Source of the DNA: Spartobacteria bacterium UBA695
GTDB taxonomy: Bacteria; Verrucomicrobiota; Verrucomicrobiia; Chthoniobacterales; Chthoniobacteraceae
Assembly: GCA_002298145.1 (NCBI GenBank)
Contig: DBMP01000012.1
Span: 1 to 43,153 of the forward strand
DNA: 43,153 bases
Direction of reading: 5' to 3'
Every line of letters starts with the position of its first letter. Positions within the stretch are counted from its first letter, which is position 1. The translations under genes and the position numbers were made by a program. The notes beneath the pieces are model-generated. The model had not been told where the DNA came from. It ran no database searches and saw only the letters and a program-made list of their open reading frames with translations. Positions 15,822 to 24,179 of this stretch are shown piece by piece.

Positions 15822-16490
15822 ATGCTAGAAATCCATGATCTGACGGAACCAGAAACGCTCGACGATGTGTTGGCTGACCCCGAAACGGCGGTCCCCCTGC
15901 CCACGCCGATCGTGGAGGAAGGCGCCATCGGCGACGAGGCCCTGATGGAGGCGATTTCGCATGGCAATGCCGCCGCATTATCAACACTTTACGACCGTTA
16001 CGCCTCCATCCTGAAGGCGTTGACGATCCGGGTCGTACACGACGAGGCGGAGGCTGACGATTTATTGCAAGAGGTCTTCATGCAGGTTTGGCAGCAGGCC
16101 CATAACTATTCGTCCGACAAGGGCAAACCGCTCGGGTGGATTGTGACCTTGACGCGCCGCCGCGCCATCGACCGCCTGCGCAAACGCCAGGCGTATTGCC
16201 GCGCCAAGGACCGCTTCGAAGTGACGACGGATCGACAGCCGGAGTCGTGGGTTCATAACCGGATCGAGGATGATATTCACCTGGAGGACATGCGAACGTT
16301 CCTCAAGGCGAAAATCGAAAATTTGCCCCCCTTTCAGCGCGAGGCGATCGAGATGGCGTTCTTCAAAGGCATGAGCCAAAGGGAGATCGCCGTGGCCACG
16401 GAAACGCCGCTCGGAACGATCAAGACCCGGCTGGAGCTGGGCCTGCGGAAGCTCTCCGAATCCGTGCGCGGCATCCGGCACAAAATTTAG
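15822..16490 (+). CDS. ECF-type RNA polymerase sigma factor
   Basis: Sigma-70 family protein of 222 residues. After an acidic extension of about 45 residues, region 2 reads ALSTLYDRYASILKAL, EAEADDLLQEVFMQVWQ and GWIVTLTRRRAIDRLRKRQ. Region 4 reads LPPFQREAIEMAFFKGMSQREIA followed by GTIKTRLELGLRKL, the promoter -35 binding helix-turn-helix. It has a good ribosome site (AAAGGA, 5 nt before ATG 15822). No anti-sigma gene follows: the next gene is ftsK. The acidic N-terminal extension is longer than in typical ECF factors. Confidence 0.9.
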   Translation: MLEIHDLTEPETLDDVLADPETAVPLPTPIVEEGAIGDEALMEAISHGNAAALSTLYDRYASILKALTIRVVHDEAEADDLLQEVFMQVWQQAHNYSSDKGKPLGWIVTLTRRRAIDRLRKRQAYCRAKDRFEVTTDRQPESWVHNRIEDDIHLEDMRTFLKAKIENLPPFQREAIEMAFFKGMSQREIAVATETPLGTIKTRLELGLRKLSESVRGIRHKI

Positions 16491-16529
16491 CCCACAGCCC
16501 TGCTGGGGGATTCTACACGCTACCGTGCG

Positions 16530-16593
16530 CCATAGCGGCGCGCGTAAGCCGACGGTCGCGCAGCAGCGCGAAATGGATCAAACGTCACGTTTG
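16530..16593. repeat. Inverted-repeat element, right copy
   Basis: Contains CAAACGTCACGTTTG at 16579-16593. Its reverse complement matches 13223-13285 over about 60 nt, including the ATCCAT block and the GTCGGCTT and CGCGCGCCGC blocks. It lies about 30 nt upstream of the likely ftsK start, so it is in the ftsK leader or promoter region. Confidence 0.75.
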
Positions 16594-16620
16594 CTTGAAA
16601 GAAGGGCAGGGGAGGATACA

Positions 16621-19146
16621 GTGGCCCGAATGTCACGTGAGCCCGACAATCGCTTCACTCATGAGTTGATCGGTCTGATCCTCCTGGGCTGCGGAACCCT
16701 CCTGTTTTTGGCGCTGATTTCCTACGATCCCAGCGACGTCCCGAGCTGGTTCCCGCTGGCGCGCGCCTCCAACCCGGTGCACCAGACGATGTTTGGCGCG
16801 ACGGGGGCGGTGATCGCCAGCATTTGCAATTTCCTGGTCGGAGCGGCTTCGTTTTTCGTGGCGGTGGTGCTCTTTGGCCTGGGCGCGGTGAAGCTGATCT
16901 GCCCGAGCTGGCGGATCTTGCGCCGGACACCCTGGGCGGCGGTGTTTGTGCTCAGCGCGGCCTCGTTGGCCCATTTCCGACCCGGGTTTCTGCGGATTTT
17001 CCTCAGCAGCGACTTTCTGCCCAAGTACGCGGCGAGCATGAATCTCCACGGCCCGGGCAATGTGCTCTGCCCCGGCGGGATGCTCGGCTACCTGCTTCAC
17101 CAGACCTTCAAGGCGCTTTTCGACCGGCCCGGTTCGCTCATTATTCTGACGGGCCTCTACCTGGTGAGCCTGGTGCTGATGACCGGCATTCACCCGGCCC
17201 TGGTGGTGCGCAAGACGGTGGACCTGATCCCGGCGCTGCTGGAGCGCATCCGCCAATGGCGCATGGCGCGCGCGAACGAACAGGAACGCCTGGAGATGGA
17301 GCGCCAGCGGCTCGAAGCCGAAGCGCGCAAGCTGGAGAAGCGCCTCAAAAAGAAGGGCATCAAGCCCGCGGCGGCACAGGAACCGGAAGCGGAGGGGGAA
17401 GAAACATCGCAGCCCGAGGGGGAACCGGATGCGGCGGCTGACGAGCCGTTATTCGACCCGGACCGCCCCGCGCCGCAGGTCATCGACACCAGCGCGCCCG
17501 CTCGCCCGAAGCCGCAGCCGAAGGAAAAGACTCCCGAGCCGCTGCAGGCCAAGGACCCGGTGCATTTGGAGGATTACCAGCTGCCGTCCCTAGACCTGCT
17601 CGACGAACCGGTCCCGGCAGACGCCGCGGCCGCCGATCCGCAGGAGCTTCTCAAGGTGCAGAATACGCTGGTGGAAACGCTCTCGCAGTTTGGCGTGGCG
17701 GTGGCTCCCGGCGACATCACGCGCGGGCCGACGATCACGCGCTACGAGATCTACCCGGCCAAGGGCGTCAGCGTGGATAAGATCGTGAGCCGCGAGCGCG
17801 ACATCGCCCGCGCCACGTGCGCGGAGCGGATCAATATCCTGGCCCCGATCCCCGGCAAGGACACCGTGGGCATCGAGATCGCCAACAGCCGCAAACAGAA
17901 GGTGACCTTCCGCGAGCTGATCGAATCCGCCGACCTCGGCCACAGCAAGGCAAAGATCCCGCTCGTTTTGGGCAAGGACGTCTACGGCAAGGTGATTATC
18001 GGCGACCTGGCGGCGATGCCCCACTTGCTCGTGGCGGGCACGACCGGCTCGGGCAAGAGCGTTTGCATTAACTCGATCATCGCCTCCATTCTCTTTCACT
18101 TTAAGCCGGATAGCCTGCGCTTCATCATGATCGACCCGAAGGTGGTCGAAATGCAGGTCTACAACACGCTGCCGCACTTGATGATCCCGGTGGTGAGCGA
18201 CCCGAAGAAGGTGCTCCTCGCGCTGCGCCTGGTCATCGACGAGATGGAGAAGCGCTACAAGATTTTCGCCAAAACCGGCGTGCGCAACATCACGAGCTTC
18301 AACGCCCGGCCCAAGCCAAAGAGCCAAAAGGAGCTCGACGCCGAGGCGGAGGAAAAAGCTGCCGCCGAGGGGGCCGAAAAAGCCCCGTGGGAAGAGGGCG
18401 ACGAGCATGAGGCACCCGCGGAGGAGGAAGAGGAGACGAAGCCGCCGATCCGCGTGCGGCGCGACGACGAGGTGGAGATCCCCGAGGGGCCGATGCATTA
18501 CATCGTGGTGATTATCGACGAGTTGGCCGACCTGATGCAGACCGCACCGGCTGATGTGGAAAGCGGCATCGCCCGCATTACGCAGATGGCGCGCGCGGCG
18601 GGCATCCACATGATCGTGGCGACCCAGACGCCCCGGGCGGACGTTATTACGGGCGTGATCAAGGCAAACATCCCGAGCCGGATCGCCTTCCAGGTGGCCA
18701 GCGGGCTCGATTCGCGCATCATTTTGGACGAAAAAGGGGCCGAGCGCCTGCTGGGCCAGGGCGACATGCTCTACCAGCCGCCGGGCACCTCGCGGATGAC
18801 CCGCGCCCAGGGCGTACTGGTGACGGACGACGAGATCAAGCGGATCGTGGATTTTGTTTCCGCCCAGGGCGAGCCGCGCTTTGACCAAGAGGCCCACGAA
18901 CGGCTCTCCGGCGAGGGCGGCGAGGCCGAGGAGGTCTCTGAGGAAGACGAGGAGCTCGTGCAGAAGTGCATCGAGATCATGAAGCAGGAGCGCAAGGCCA
19001 GCACGTCGCTTTTCCAGCGAAGATTGCGGCTTGGTTACACGCGCGCGGCCCGCGTCGTCGATATTCTTGAGCAGCGCGGCTACGTGGCCGCGGGCGAGGG
19101 CGCGAAGCCGCGCGAGATCCTGGTTGATTTGGATGATTTAATTTAA
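16621..19146 (+). CDS. ftsK: DNA translocase FtsK/SpoIIIE
   Basis: Septal DNA pump of about 841 residues that moves the chromosome terminus and activates Xer recombination. Four membrane helices (LIGLILLGCGTLLFLALISY onward) lead to a charged Pro/Glu-rich linker (nt 17270-17570), then the motor: RGPTITRYEIYPAKGVSVDKI, GTTGSGKSVCINS (Walker A, nt about 18040), VVIIDELADLM (Walker B), TQTPRADVITGVIKANIPSR. The C-terminal gamma domain (DEELVQKCIEIMKQ to YVAAGEG) binds KOPS. An acidic insert of about 50 residues lies before Walker B (nt 18330-18450). The start was set at GTG 16621 because GGAGG lies 5 nt upstream; sequence further upstream is repeat. Confidence 0.93.
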   Translation: MARMSREPDNRFTHELIGLILLGCGTLLFLALISYDPSDVPSWFPLARASNPVHQTMFGATGAVIASICNFLVGAASFFVAVVLFGLGAVKLICPSWRILRRTPWAAVFVLSAASLAHFRPGFLRIFLSSDFLPKYAASMNLHGPGNVLCPGGMLGYLLHQTFKALFDRPGSLIILTGLYLVSLVLMTGIHPALVVRKTVDLIPALLERIRQWRMARANEQERLEMERQRLEAEARKLEKRLKKKGIKPAAAQEPEAEGEETSQPEGEPDAAADEPLFDPDRPAPQVIDTSAPARPKPQPKEKTPEPLQAKDPVHLEDYQLPSLDLLDEPVPADAAAADPQELLKVQNTLVETLSQFGVAVAPGDITRGPTITRYEIYPAKGVSVDKIVSRERDIARATCAERINILAPIPGKDTVGIEIANSRKQKVTFRELIESADLGHSKAKIPLVLGKDVYGKVIIGDLAAMPHLLVAGTTGSGKSVCINSIIASILFHFKPDSLRFIMIDPKVVEMQVYNTLPHLMIPVVSDPKKVLLALRLVIDEMEKRYKIFAKTGVRNITSFNARPKPKSQKELDAEAEEKAAAEGAEKAPWEEGDEHEAPAEEEEETKPPIRVRRDDEVEIPEGPMHYIVVIIDELADLMQTAPADVESGIARITQMARAAGIHMIVATQTPRADVITGVIKANIPSRIAFQVASGLDSRIILDEKGAERLLGQGDMLYQPPGTSRMTRAQGVLVTDDEIKRIVDFVSAQGEPRFDQEAHERLSGEGGEAEEVSEEDEELVQKCIEIMKQERKASTSLFQRRLRLGYTRAARVVDILEQRGYVAAGEGAKPREILVDLDDLI

Positions 19147-19159
19147 AAAAAACAGCTTT

Positions 19160-20179
19160 ATGAACGGCAGTGTTGGCCAAGCCCTGCGCGATGCGCGGCT
19201 GGCAAAAAAACTCACCATTGAAGAGGTCGCGAGGGCGACCAAAATCAGGCCCGAACGGATTTCGGACCTGGAAGCGGACGATTACATGGGCTTCCCCAAC
19301 ATCGTCTACGCACGCAATTTCCTGATCCTTTACGCGAAATACCTAGGGGTGGATATCTCGCGTTACCCGACGGTGGAGATCGGGTTCGACACCGGGGTCA
19401 GCGATTATTCCTACCTCCAGCAGCAGGGGGAGAACGACACCACGGCGGGCGCTCCCACCCGGAAGCACCGCCGGGCAGAGTCCTCGGCCCCGCCAGAGAA
19501 GCCCCAGTGGCTCATTTCGTTTTTCATTTTCCTGGTCTTCTTCGCAGCCGCCGCGCTGGTGACGTGGGGCGTGATGACCGTCAAGCGGCTCGGCCCGGTG
19601 GGCGCTGCCGTACCGGCAAAGGGATCGCCCACGCCGACTGCGAGCGCAACCGCGCCCCCCAGGCCGGGGCTCCCGGGCCTGCCCGCGCCCGTTGCTTCCC
19701 CGGTGGTCGCGGCCCAAAGCTCGCCGGTCGCCAAGGTCGGGACGCCCGAGCCGGTGATCCGCGCGGTACCGGTGGCCGTCGGTGCAACCACGGCAGACCC
19801 CGTTTTGTCCACCCCCGCCGCCGTCGCGGAGGGAAACCCGCAGCCTGAACCGGTGAAGGTCCCCGTGCCGGTGGACGTCGCCGTGGCCTCGCCCAGCCCT
19901 TCGGCAACGCCCGAGGCCTCGCCGACGCCTGTGGTGGAGGGCGCGGAGCAGGAGATCGTGATCCGCTCCAAAAAGAAGACCCGCCTGCGGGTGGTTCGCG
20001 ACGACCCCAAGTCGCCCTCGGTGTACCACGGCAACATCAACCCGCTGATGAAGCCGCTGACGTTCGTCGGCAAGCACTTCTGGATCAAAACAGCCGACCC
20101 GGCCTCGGTCGAGGTGACGATCAACGGCAACCCCGCGCCGGATTCGGTGGTGGAGATCCTTCCCACAAAAGGCATTTAG
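19160..20179 (+). CDS. RodZ-like helix-turn-helix membrane protein
   Basis: This 339-residue protein has an N-terminal Xre-like HTH_25 domain (GQALRDARLAKKLTIEEVARATKIRP), one membrane helix at about residue 115 (WLISFFIFLVFFAAAALVTW), a long Pro/Ala/Val linker, and a C-terminal DUF4115-like beta domain (VVRDDPKSPSVYHGNINP to the end). That order is the RodZ layout, where the protein links MreB to the elongation machinery. It starts 13 bp after ftsK and shares its terminator, so it is likely co-transcribed. A general HTH membrane protein is the alternative. Confidence 0.75.
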   Translation: MNGSVGQALRDARLAKKLTIEEVARATKIRPERISDLEADDYMGFPNIVYARNFLILYAKYLGVDISRYPTVEIGFDTGVSDYSYLQQQGENDTTAGAPTRKHRRAESSAPPEKPQWLISFFIFLVFFAAAALVTWGVMTVKRLGPVGAAVPAKGSPTPTASATAPPRPGLPGLPAPVASPVVAAQSSPVAKVGTPEPVIRAVPVAVGATTADPVLSTPAAVAEGNPQPEPVKVPVPVDVAVASPSPSATPEASPTPVVEGAEQEIVIRSKKKTRLRVVRDDPKSPSVYHGNINPLMKPLTFVGKHFWIKTADPASVEVTINGNPAPDSVVEILPTKGI

Positions 20180-20226
20180 GGCCAGGGGAGGCCTAGCAAA
20201 GGTCCATTAGGATCAGCGCACTTTCG

Positions 20227-20272
20227 GAGCCAACGCTCTCTCATTTGTGAGAACGTTGGCTCTTCGTATTTT
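20227..20272 (+). terminator. Rho-independent terminator of ftsK-rodZ-like operon
   Basis: GAGCCAACG (20227-20235) pairs with CGTTGGCTC (20254-20262), extended by an inner TCTC/GAGA pairing, and is followed by TTCGTATTTT. It lies 48 bp after the RodZ-like stop. Confidence 0.8.
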
Positions 20273-20362
20273 AGGCATTTCCGGACCGGATTTCGGCGGA
20301 TTTTCGGGAACTCCCTCACATTTGGTATGCGTACTTGTACTCATTTACACCACCTCGCTTTT

Positions 20363-20379
20363 TTGAGATAACGTCTCAA
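20363..20379. promoter_or_regulatory. Small inverted repeat upstream of PEP-CTERM-like gene
   Basis: TTGAGA-TAACG-TCTCAA forms a 6-bp inverted repeat 33 bp before ATG 20412. A TATAGA hexamer follows at 20397. It could be an operator or part of a promoter; the evidence is short. The rest of 20273-20411 shows no gene. Confidence 0.3.
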
Positions 20380-20411
20380 CTTTGTTACCAACAACCTATA
20401 GAACGTAAGAA

Positions 20412-20642
20412 ATGACGCACACCAAACTGTCTCCGTCCCCCCGGAACAGTCTGAGACTTCGGCAAGTCATTCAGAGCAGGTGGGCGCTCCTCCTCGGGGC
20501 GCTTGGCGAATTGGGGTTACCTCATCACGCGACTGCTGCGGCAGTGGCGGAAACGGCGCAACCGGAAACCTACGCCGTATTCATGGGCGGGCTGGGGCTG
20601 CTTGTCATGACCCAAGTCATCAGGAACCGGCGCACCTATTAA
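20412..20642 (+). CDS. Small protein with PEP-CTERM-like sorting signal
   Basis: This 76-residue protein has a basic N-terminus with a weakly hydrophobic stretch (RWALLLGALGELGL). Its C-terminus is QPETYAVFMGGLGLLVMTQVIRNRRTY: a near-PEP motif, a Gly/Leu membrane segment and a short Arg-rich tail, the layout of PEP-CTERM signals cut by exosortase in bacteria with exopolysaccharide. Almost nothing is left between the two ends, so the mature protein would be tiny. No exosortase is in the window. The canonical PEP reads PET here. Confidence in the coding call is moderate and in the signal moderate. Confidence 0.5.
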   Translation: MTHTKLSPSPRNSLRLRQVIQSRWALLLGALGELGLPHHATAAAVAETAQPETYAVFMGGLGLLVMTQVIRNRRTY

Positions 20643-20662
20643 TCTCAGACCTATTCAAGGAT

Positions 20663-21019
20663 ATGAAATACTCAACCAGGTTTCCATTTCCCCGCGCAAT
20701 CCTTCCGCTGTTGGCGGGATGCATCGGGCTCGGCAGCGTCGCAGGAGCTTGGGCTGAACCGCTCGCCGTCGCCATCAGCGCGCGCGTTGCAGCGGACAAT
20801 AACGGCGATGCCCCGCTAATCGACGAGCTTCCGCTCACCGTCTGGGATCTCGAATCGGCGGGGGACGTGCGCCTCGCGGTCTTCGACTACGGCTTCAACC
20901 CACGGGCCGCCTCTCTCGCGGGGGCGATCCGGCTCCATACCGGGCTCGAAACTCCGGAGCTTCCGGTGAGCGATTACGCGCCGGTGGTGGCACGCCTGGA
21001 GCTGGCTCTACCCAGCTAG
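20663..21019 (+). CDS. Hypothetical secreted protein
   Basis: This 118-residue protein has a clear signal peptide (FPRAILPLLAGCIGLGSVAGAWA, cleavage likely after AWA) and a mature part of about 90 residues predicted to be soluble (DELPLTVWDLESAGDVRLAVFDYGFNPRAA). I recognise no domain. AAGG lies just before ATG 20663. It follows the PEP-CTERM-like gene by 20 bp, so they may form an operon. Its last 12 bp overlap the end of the convergent epimerase gene. Confidence 0.55.
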   Translation: MKYSTRFPFPRAILPLLAGCIGLGSVAGAWAEPLAVAISARVAADNNGDAPLIDELPLTVWDLESAGDVRLAVFDYGFNPRAASLAGAIRLHTGLETPELPVSDYAPVVARLELALPS

Positions 21020-21907
21020 CCCAGGGACCGACCCTGTCGCCGGAAGCGCCTCGCGAAACGAAGCGTAGAGCGGCTGCCAGCCCAGGGCGACTAGCCGCGT
21101 ATTGGCGACCCGTTTGCTGGACCAGCCGCGTTTGCGCGCAAGGTCAGGCGGAGCGGTAGGCGGCAGGGGGCGCTGAAAGTGGGCGGCAAAGGCGGCGTAG
21201 ATTTCGCGCTGGGTGGCCGGTTGGCCATCAGCGACGTTGTAGAGACCCGGCGCGGCGGCGAGCAGCGCGCTCAATGCCGAGGCGGCGTCGGCCCGGTGGA
21301 TCTGGTTGATCCAGCGCCCACCGTCGCCCTCGATCCGCGCTTCGCCGGAGAGGAACCGCGCGAGCTGTACCCAGCGCTCTGGCCCGTAGATGCCGGAGAG
21401 CCGGGCCACGCTGCCGCCAGCCTCCAGCGCGAGGGCCTCGGCCTGGAGAAGGATTTTGCCGGTCTCGCGCGCCGGTTCAGCCGGGCTCTCCTCGGTGACC
21501 CACGAGCCGTCGCTCTGGGTGTAAACCGAGGTGCTGCCGGTCAGCACGAAGCGCGCCTTGGGGAAAGCCGTCAGGAGGTTGCGCGTCCCCTCCAGGAAGA
21601 CCTGGCGGTAGGCATCGGGCCCGCCGTGGCCTGAGCTGGCGGTGTGGAGAACGGCGTCAAAGGTGCCAAGGCAGGAGAGCGTGGCACAGTCGCCCAGGTC
21701 GCAGGCGATGACCGGGAAGGTCTCGCCTTGCAGGGCGAGGGCCGATTCCGTACGACGCGTGAGGCCCACGACTTCCCAGCCGGAGGCCTGAAGCAGCCGG
21801 GCCGCCGCCAGGCCGAGATAGCCGCATCCGGCCACGAGCACGCGGCCCGTGCGTTGCCGGGTTTCGCAGGGAAGCTCATGGGCGGGCGCGGGCGGATTGA
21901 CGTTCAT
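21008..21907 (-). CDS. NAD-dependent epimerase/dehydratase-like protein (YeeZ-type SDR)
   Basis: Extended short-chain dehydrogenase of 299 residues. The nucleotide-binding GRVLVAGCGYLGLAAARLL (GxGxxG) is followed by EVVGLTRR, FDAVLHTASSGHGG, FVLTGSTSVYTQSDG and VARLSGIYGPER. Instead of the usual YxxxK catalytic pair it has a region resembling YeeZ proteins, which are often of unknown activity. The start ATG overlaps the stop of the NUDIX gene by 4 nt (ATGA), so the two are translationally coupled. Confidence 0.75.
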   Translation of the reverse strand: MNVNPPAPAHELPCETRQRTGRVLVAGCGYLGLAAARLLQASGWEVVGLTRRTESALALQGETFPVIACDLGDCATLSCLGTFDAVLHTASSGHGGPDAYRQVFLEGTRNLLTAFPKARFVLTGSTSVYTQSDGSWVTEESPAEPARETGKILLQAEALALEAGGSVARLSGIYGPERWVQLARFLSGEARIEGDGGRWINQIHRADAASALSALLAAAPGLYNVADGQPATQREIYAAFAAHFQRPLPPTAPPDLARKRGWSSKRVANTRLVALGWQPLYASFREALPATGSVPGLAG

Positions 21908-22425
21908 AAAAGCGGGGGCAGTTCAGGGCCGGGGAAAAGCTCGAGGGACTCCCCCAGCATGATTCCGTCGTTGAAAAGGTATCGGGCCCGGAAGGACTTC
22001 CCGGCGATGACATGAGGCAGCCAGCGGACGTCATCGGCCCACATCTCGTGGTAGGGCACGGCGTCGAGCGCGGTCCAGAGGGGGAGGGCCTCGTCGGTTT
22101 CGATCGGCTCGCCCTCGCAGCCCTCGGCGCGAAAGACGACGCAGTGGAGGGCGAGGCCGTCGGTGAACTGGAAGGAGAGGTCGCCCACGGGCCGGAGCGC
22201 GTGCGGGAGCAGGCCGACTTCCTCACCGGTCTCGCGAATGGCGGCTTCCAGTGGCGTCTCGCCGGGCTCGATCTTGCCGCCGGGGGCATTGATTTTGCCG
22301 CCGCCCAGGCCCCGTTTTTTGCGAATGAGGAGGACGCGGCCCGGCTCAAAGATGAAGCAGAGCACGGCGCGCTGCCCCGGCGTCCAGTGGGTCCAGTCGA
22401 TTTCGGAAAATGAGATCACAGCCAC
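21904..22425 (-). CDS. NUDIX hydrolase, 8-oxo-dGTP diphosphatase-like
   Basis: This 173-residue protein contains the NUDIX box G-x5-E-x7-RE-x2-EE-x-G: the box runs from GKIEPGE to RETGEEVGL at about residues 50-72. FIFEPGRVLLIRKKRGLGGGKINAPGGKI before it and DGLALHCVVFRAEG after it resemble MTH1-type enzymes that hydrolyse oxidised purine nucleotides. The start is a GTG at 22425. It is coupled to the epimerase-like gene downstream. Confidence 0.85.
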   Translation of the reverse strand: MAVISFSEIDWTHWTPGQRAVLCFIFEPGRVLLIRKKRGLGGGKINAPGGKIEPGETPLEAAIRETGEEVGLLPHALRPVGDLSFQFTDGLALHCVVFRAEGCEGEPIETDEALPLWTALDAVPYHEMWADDVRWLPHVIAGKSFRARYLFNDGIMLGESLELFPGPELPPLL

Positions 22426-22448
22426 GGGATGGTAGCGAAAAGAATAGA

Positions 22449-22515
22449 ATCAGGAACTCATGAACTGAGGAAAAGAAAGAATTTCTGCCTTTCCCTGAGT
22501 TCCCGAGTTCCTGAT
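22449..22515 (-). terminator. Large imperfect hairpin with CTGAGTT repeat, possible terminator
   Basis: Arms at 22449-22473 and 22491-22515 pair over about 20 of 25 positions around a 17-nt loop. Read on the minus strand it follows the response regulator gene by about 95 nt and is followed by T-rich sequence (TTCTATTCTTTT). The right arm belongs to the repeat family also seen at 13327. It may be a terminator or a repeat-derived hairpin. Confidence 0.45.
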
Positions 22516-22609
22516 AAAAAACCACAGGGGACCGTATCACCGGTATTACTTGCCGGCCTGGGCCGGTTGGGGGACGAATTCCGGGGCTGAGGGGAGGCGC
22601 GGCCCCCGC

Positions 22610-23245
22610 TTATTCCGCTTTCGCGCCGGGCTTTTTGGCGTCCACTTCGCTCTGGAGCCGGGCCAGGCACTTCGGGCAGATGCCGTGGGTGAAGTCCGTG
22701 CCGGTCTCGGTGTGGATGTATTCCTCTATCTGGTGCCAGTAGTCCTTGTCGTCACGGATGCTCTTGCAGTAGCTGCAAATGGGGAGCAGCTCTTTCAATT
22801 TGCGCACCTCGGTGATCGCTTTTTCCAGGTCGGTGATCTTGCGAGCCAGCGTCCGCTCCAGTTGCACCACGCGCTGGCCGACTTTGAGCCGGGCGCGGAG
22901 TTCGTCGGGGTCAAAGGGCTTGATGACGTAGTCGTCGGCTCCCGCCTCCAGCCCAGCGGCGACTTCCTCTTTCTGGCTCTTGGCCGTGAGGAGCAGCAGG
23001 TAAAGGTAGGGGCGATCTTTCATCGCCCGCACGCGGCGGCAGACCTCCAGGCCGTCCACTTTGGGCATCATCCAGTCAATAATGGCGATAGACGGGGCGT
23101 CGGGAGCCTCAAGCACGCGCAGCGCCGCTTCCCCATCCTCGGCGCTGTTAACTTGAAAGCCCCAGTTAGCCAGGTTGCGTTCCAGCAGATGCCGGGATAC
23201 GAAGTGGTCTTCCGCAATGAGGATTCGGTTGGTCTCGACGTTCAT
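22610..23245 (-). CDS. Response regulator with receiver domain and C-terminal CxxC pair
   Basis: This 211-residue protein begins with a receiver domain: ILIAEDHFVSRHLLERNL (acidic pocket), IAIIDWMMPKVDG with the phospho-acceptor Asp near residue 54, YLLLLTAKSQ and GADDYVIKPFDPDEL with the conserved Lys. A coiled linker (RVVQLERTLARKITDLEK) follows. The last segment, LPICSYCKSIRDDKDYWHQIEEYI to HGICPKC, has two CxxC pairs and is a known accessory module of signalling proteins. No DNA-binding or output enzyme and no histidine kinase is near. The start was chosen at ATG 23245. Confidence 0.85.
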   Translation of the reverse strand: MNVETNRILIAEDHFVSRHLLERNLANWGFQVNSAEDGEAALRVLEAPDAPSIAIIDWMMPKVDGLEVCRRVRAMKDRPYLYLLLLTAKSQKEEVAAGLEAGADDYVIKPFDPDELRARLKVGQRVVQLERTLARKITDLEKAITEVRKLKELLPICSYCKSIRDDKDYWHQIEEYIHTETGTDFTHGICPKCLARLQSEVDAKKPGAKAE

Positions 23246-23403
23246 AGCGCTGGAGCAAATAGCTCGTAGGGAACTGTGCACGAGTCCCTGTCTCTTCGCA
23301 AGTGCCAGAAAGCGCCTTTGTTACCCACTTTCCAAAAAGTCGGTAGGTGATGTGCGCCAACCGGTTACTTCGCCCTTCGAGCCTTTTCCGGATGGGGATA
23401 GCG

Positions 23404-24048
23404 CTAGAAAAAGAAGCCGACACCCGCCATCCCGCCCACGGCGTTAACGCCCAGGTTGCGGCAGGCGGTGTTGGCGTTGGAGACGTGCTCGAAATCGGCC
23501 ATCAGAAAGGCCGCCACGGTGGGGGTGATGAAGTAGCGCACCCCGCCGTCGGCTACGAGGGTGAACTCAAAGCCGCTGCCGACGACGCGCTGGTCGTAGT
23601 TCTTGTAAATGTTATCGCCCAAGCCCCCGCCCCCCAGCTGGATAAAGGGGACCAGCCGCGCTCTAGGCTGGACGAAGTTATAGCGAAATAACAAGCGCCC
23701 CCCGGCCATGAAGCCGCTGGGCCCGTCGACGGAATTCGCGCCGAAGAGGTTCGCCACGACCTCCCAGTTCCCCCGCAGCCAGTCGCACCCCAAGCCGGGC
23801 GCGGGCGAGGTGAGCATCCACCCGAACATGAGATCGCCCTGCACGTATTTGAGCACCGGGCGTCCCCCGGTGGCCATGACTGGGGAGTAGAAGTAGCCGC
23901 CGACGAGGTTCACTTCGTTACGGCCCTTCACAAAAGGATCGAAGGGGGCCACGGCGGTGGTGACAGGACAGGAAAGCTGGGTTCCCCCAAATACCGCAGA
24001 AGGAAGGATGGAGGTAACGAGGAAGAGAGCAAAGGAGGCTAATTTCAT
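23404..24048 (-). CDS. PagL-like lipid A deacylase / acyloxyacyl hydrolase family
   Basis: Predicted outer-membrane beta-barrel of 214 residues with a signal peptide (MKLASFALFLVTSILPSAVFG). Alternating amphipathic strands end in the typical terminal Phe (GGMAGVGFFF). The segment FEHVSNANTACRNLGVNAVGG fits the PagL active site, where His and Ser of an H-x-S-N motif remove a lipid A acyl chain. Length (180-215) fits the family. It suggests a Gram-negative envelope that may carry lipid A. It is 158 bp downstream of the response regulator start on the same strand. Confidence 0.7.
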   Translation of the reverse strand: MKLASFALFLVTSILPSAVFGGTQLSCPVTTAVAPFDPFVKGRNEVNLVGGYFYSPVMATGGRPVLKYVQGDLMFGWMLTSPAPGLGCDWLRGNWEVVANLFGANSVDGPSGFMAGGRLLFRYNFVQPRARLVPFIQLGGGGLGDNIYKNYDQRVVGSGFEFTLVADGGVRYFITPTVAAFLMADFEHVSNANTACRNLGVNAVGGMAGVGFFF

Positions 24049-24179
24049 GGATGAGAGCGGGATCGGGTTATACGGGGGCTTAATCGCAGGGGAATCACCT
24101 TCTGGCTGCTTTTAGCTTCAACAAAGAACGCATGTTTTTTGGTGACTCCTCAGCGCGGCACCGGCATTCTAGAGACCGT

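Noticed and set aside
16525..16620. Longer ftsK start (MRHSGARKP...)
   Set aside because: This segment lies inside the inverted-repeat element, and a GGAGG ribosome site points to GTG 16621.
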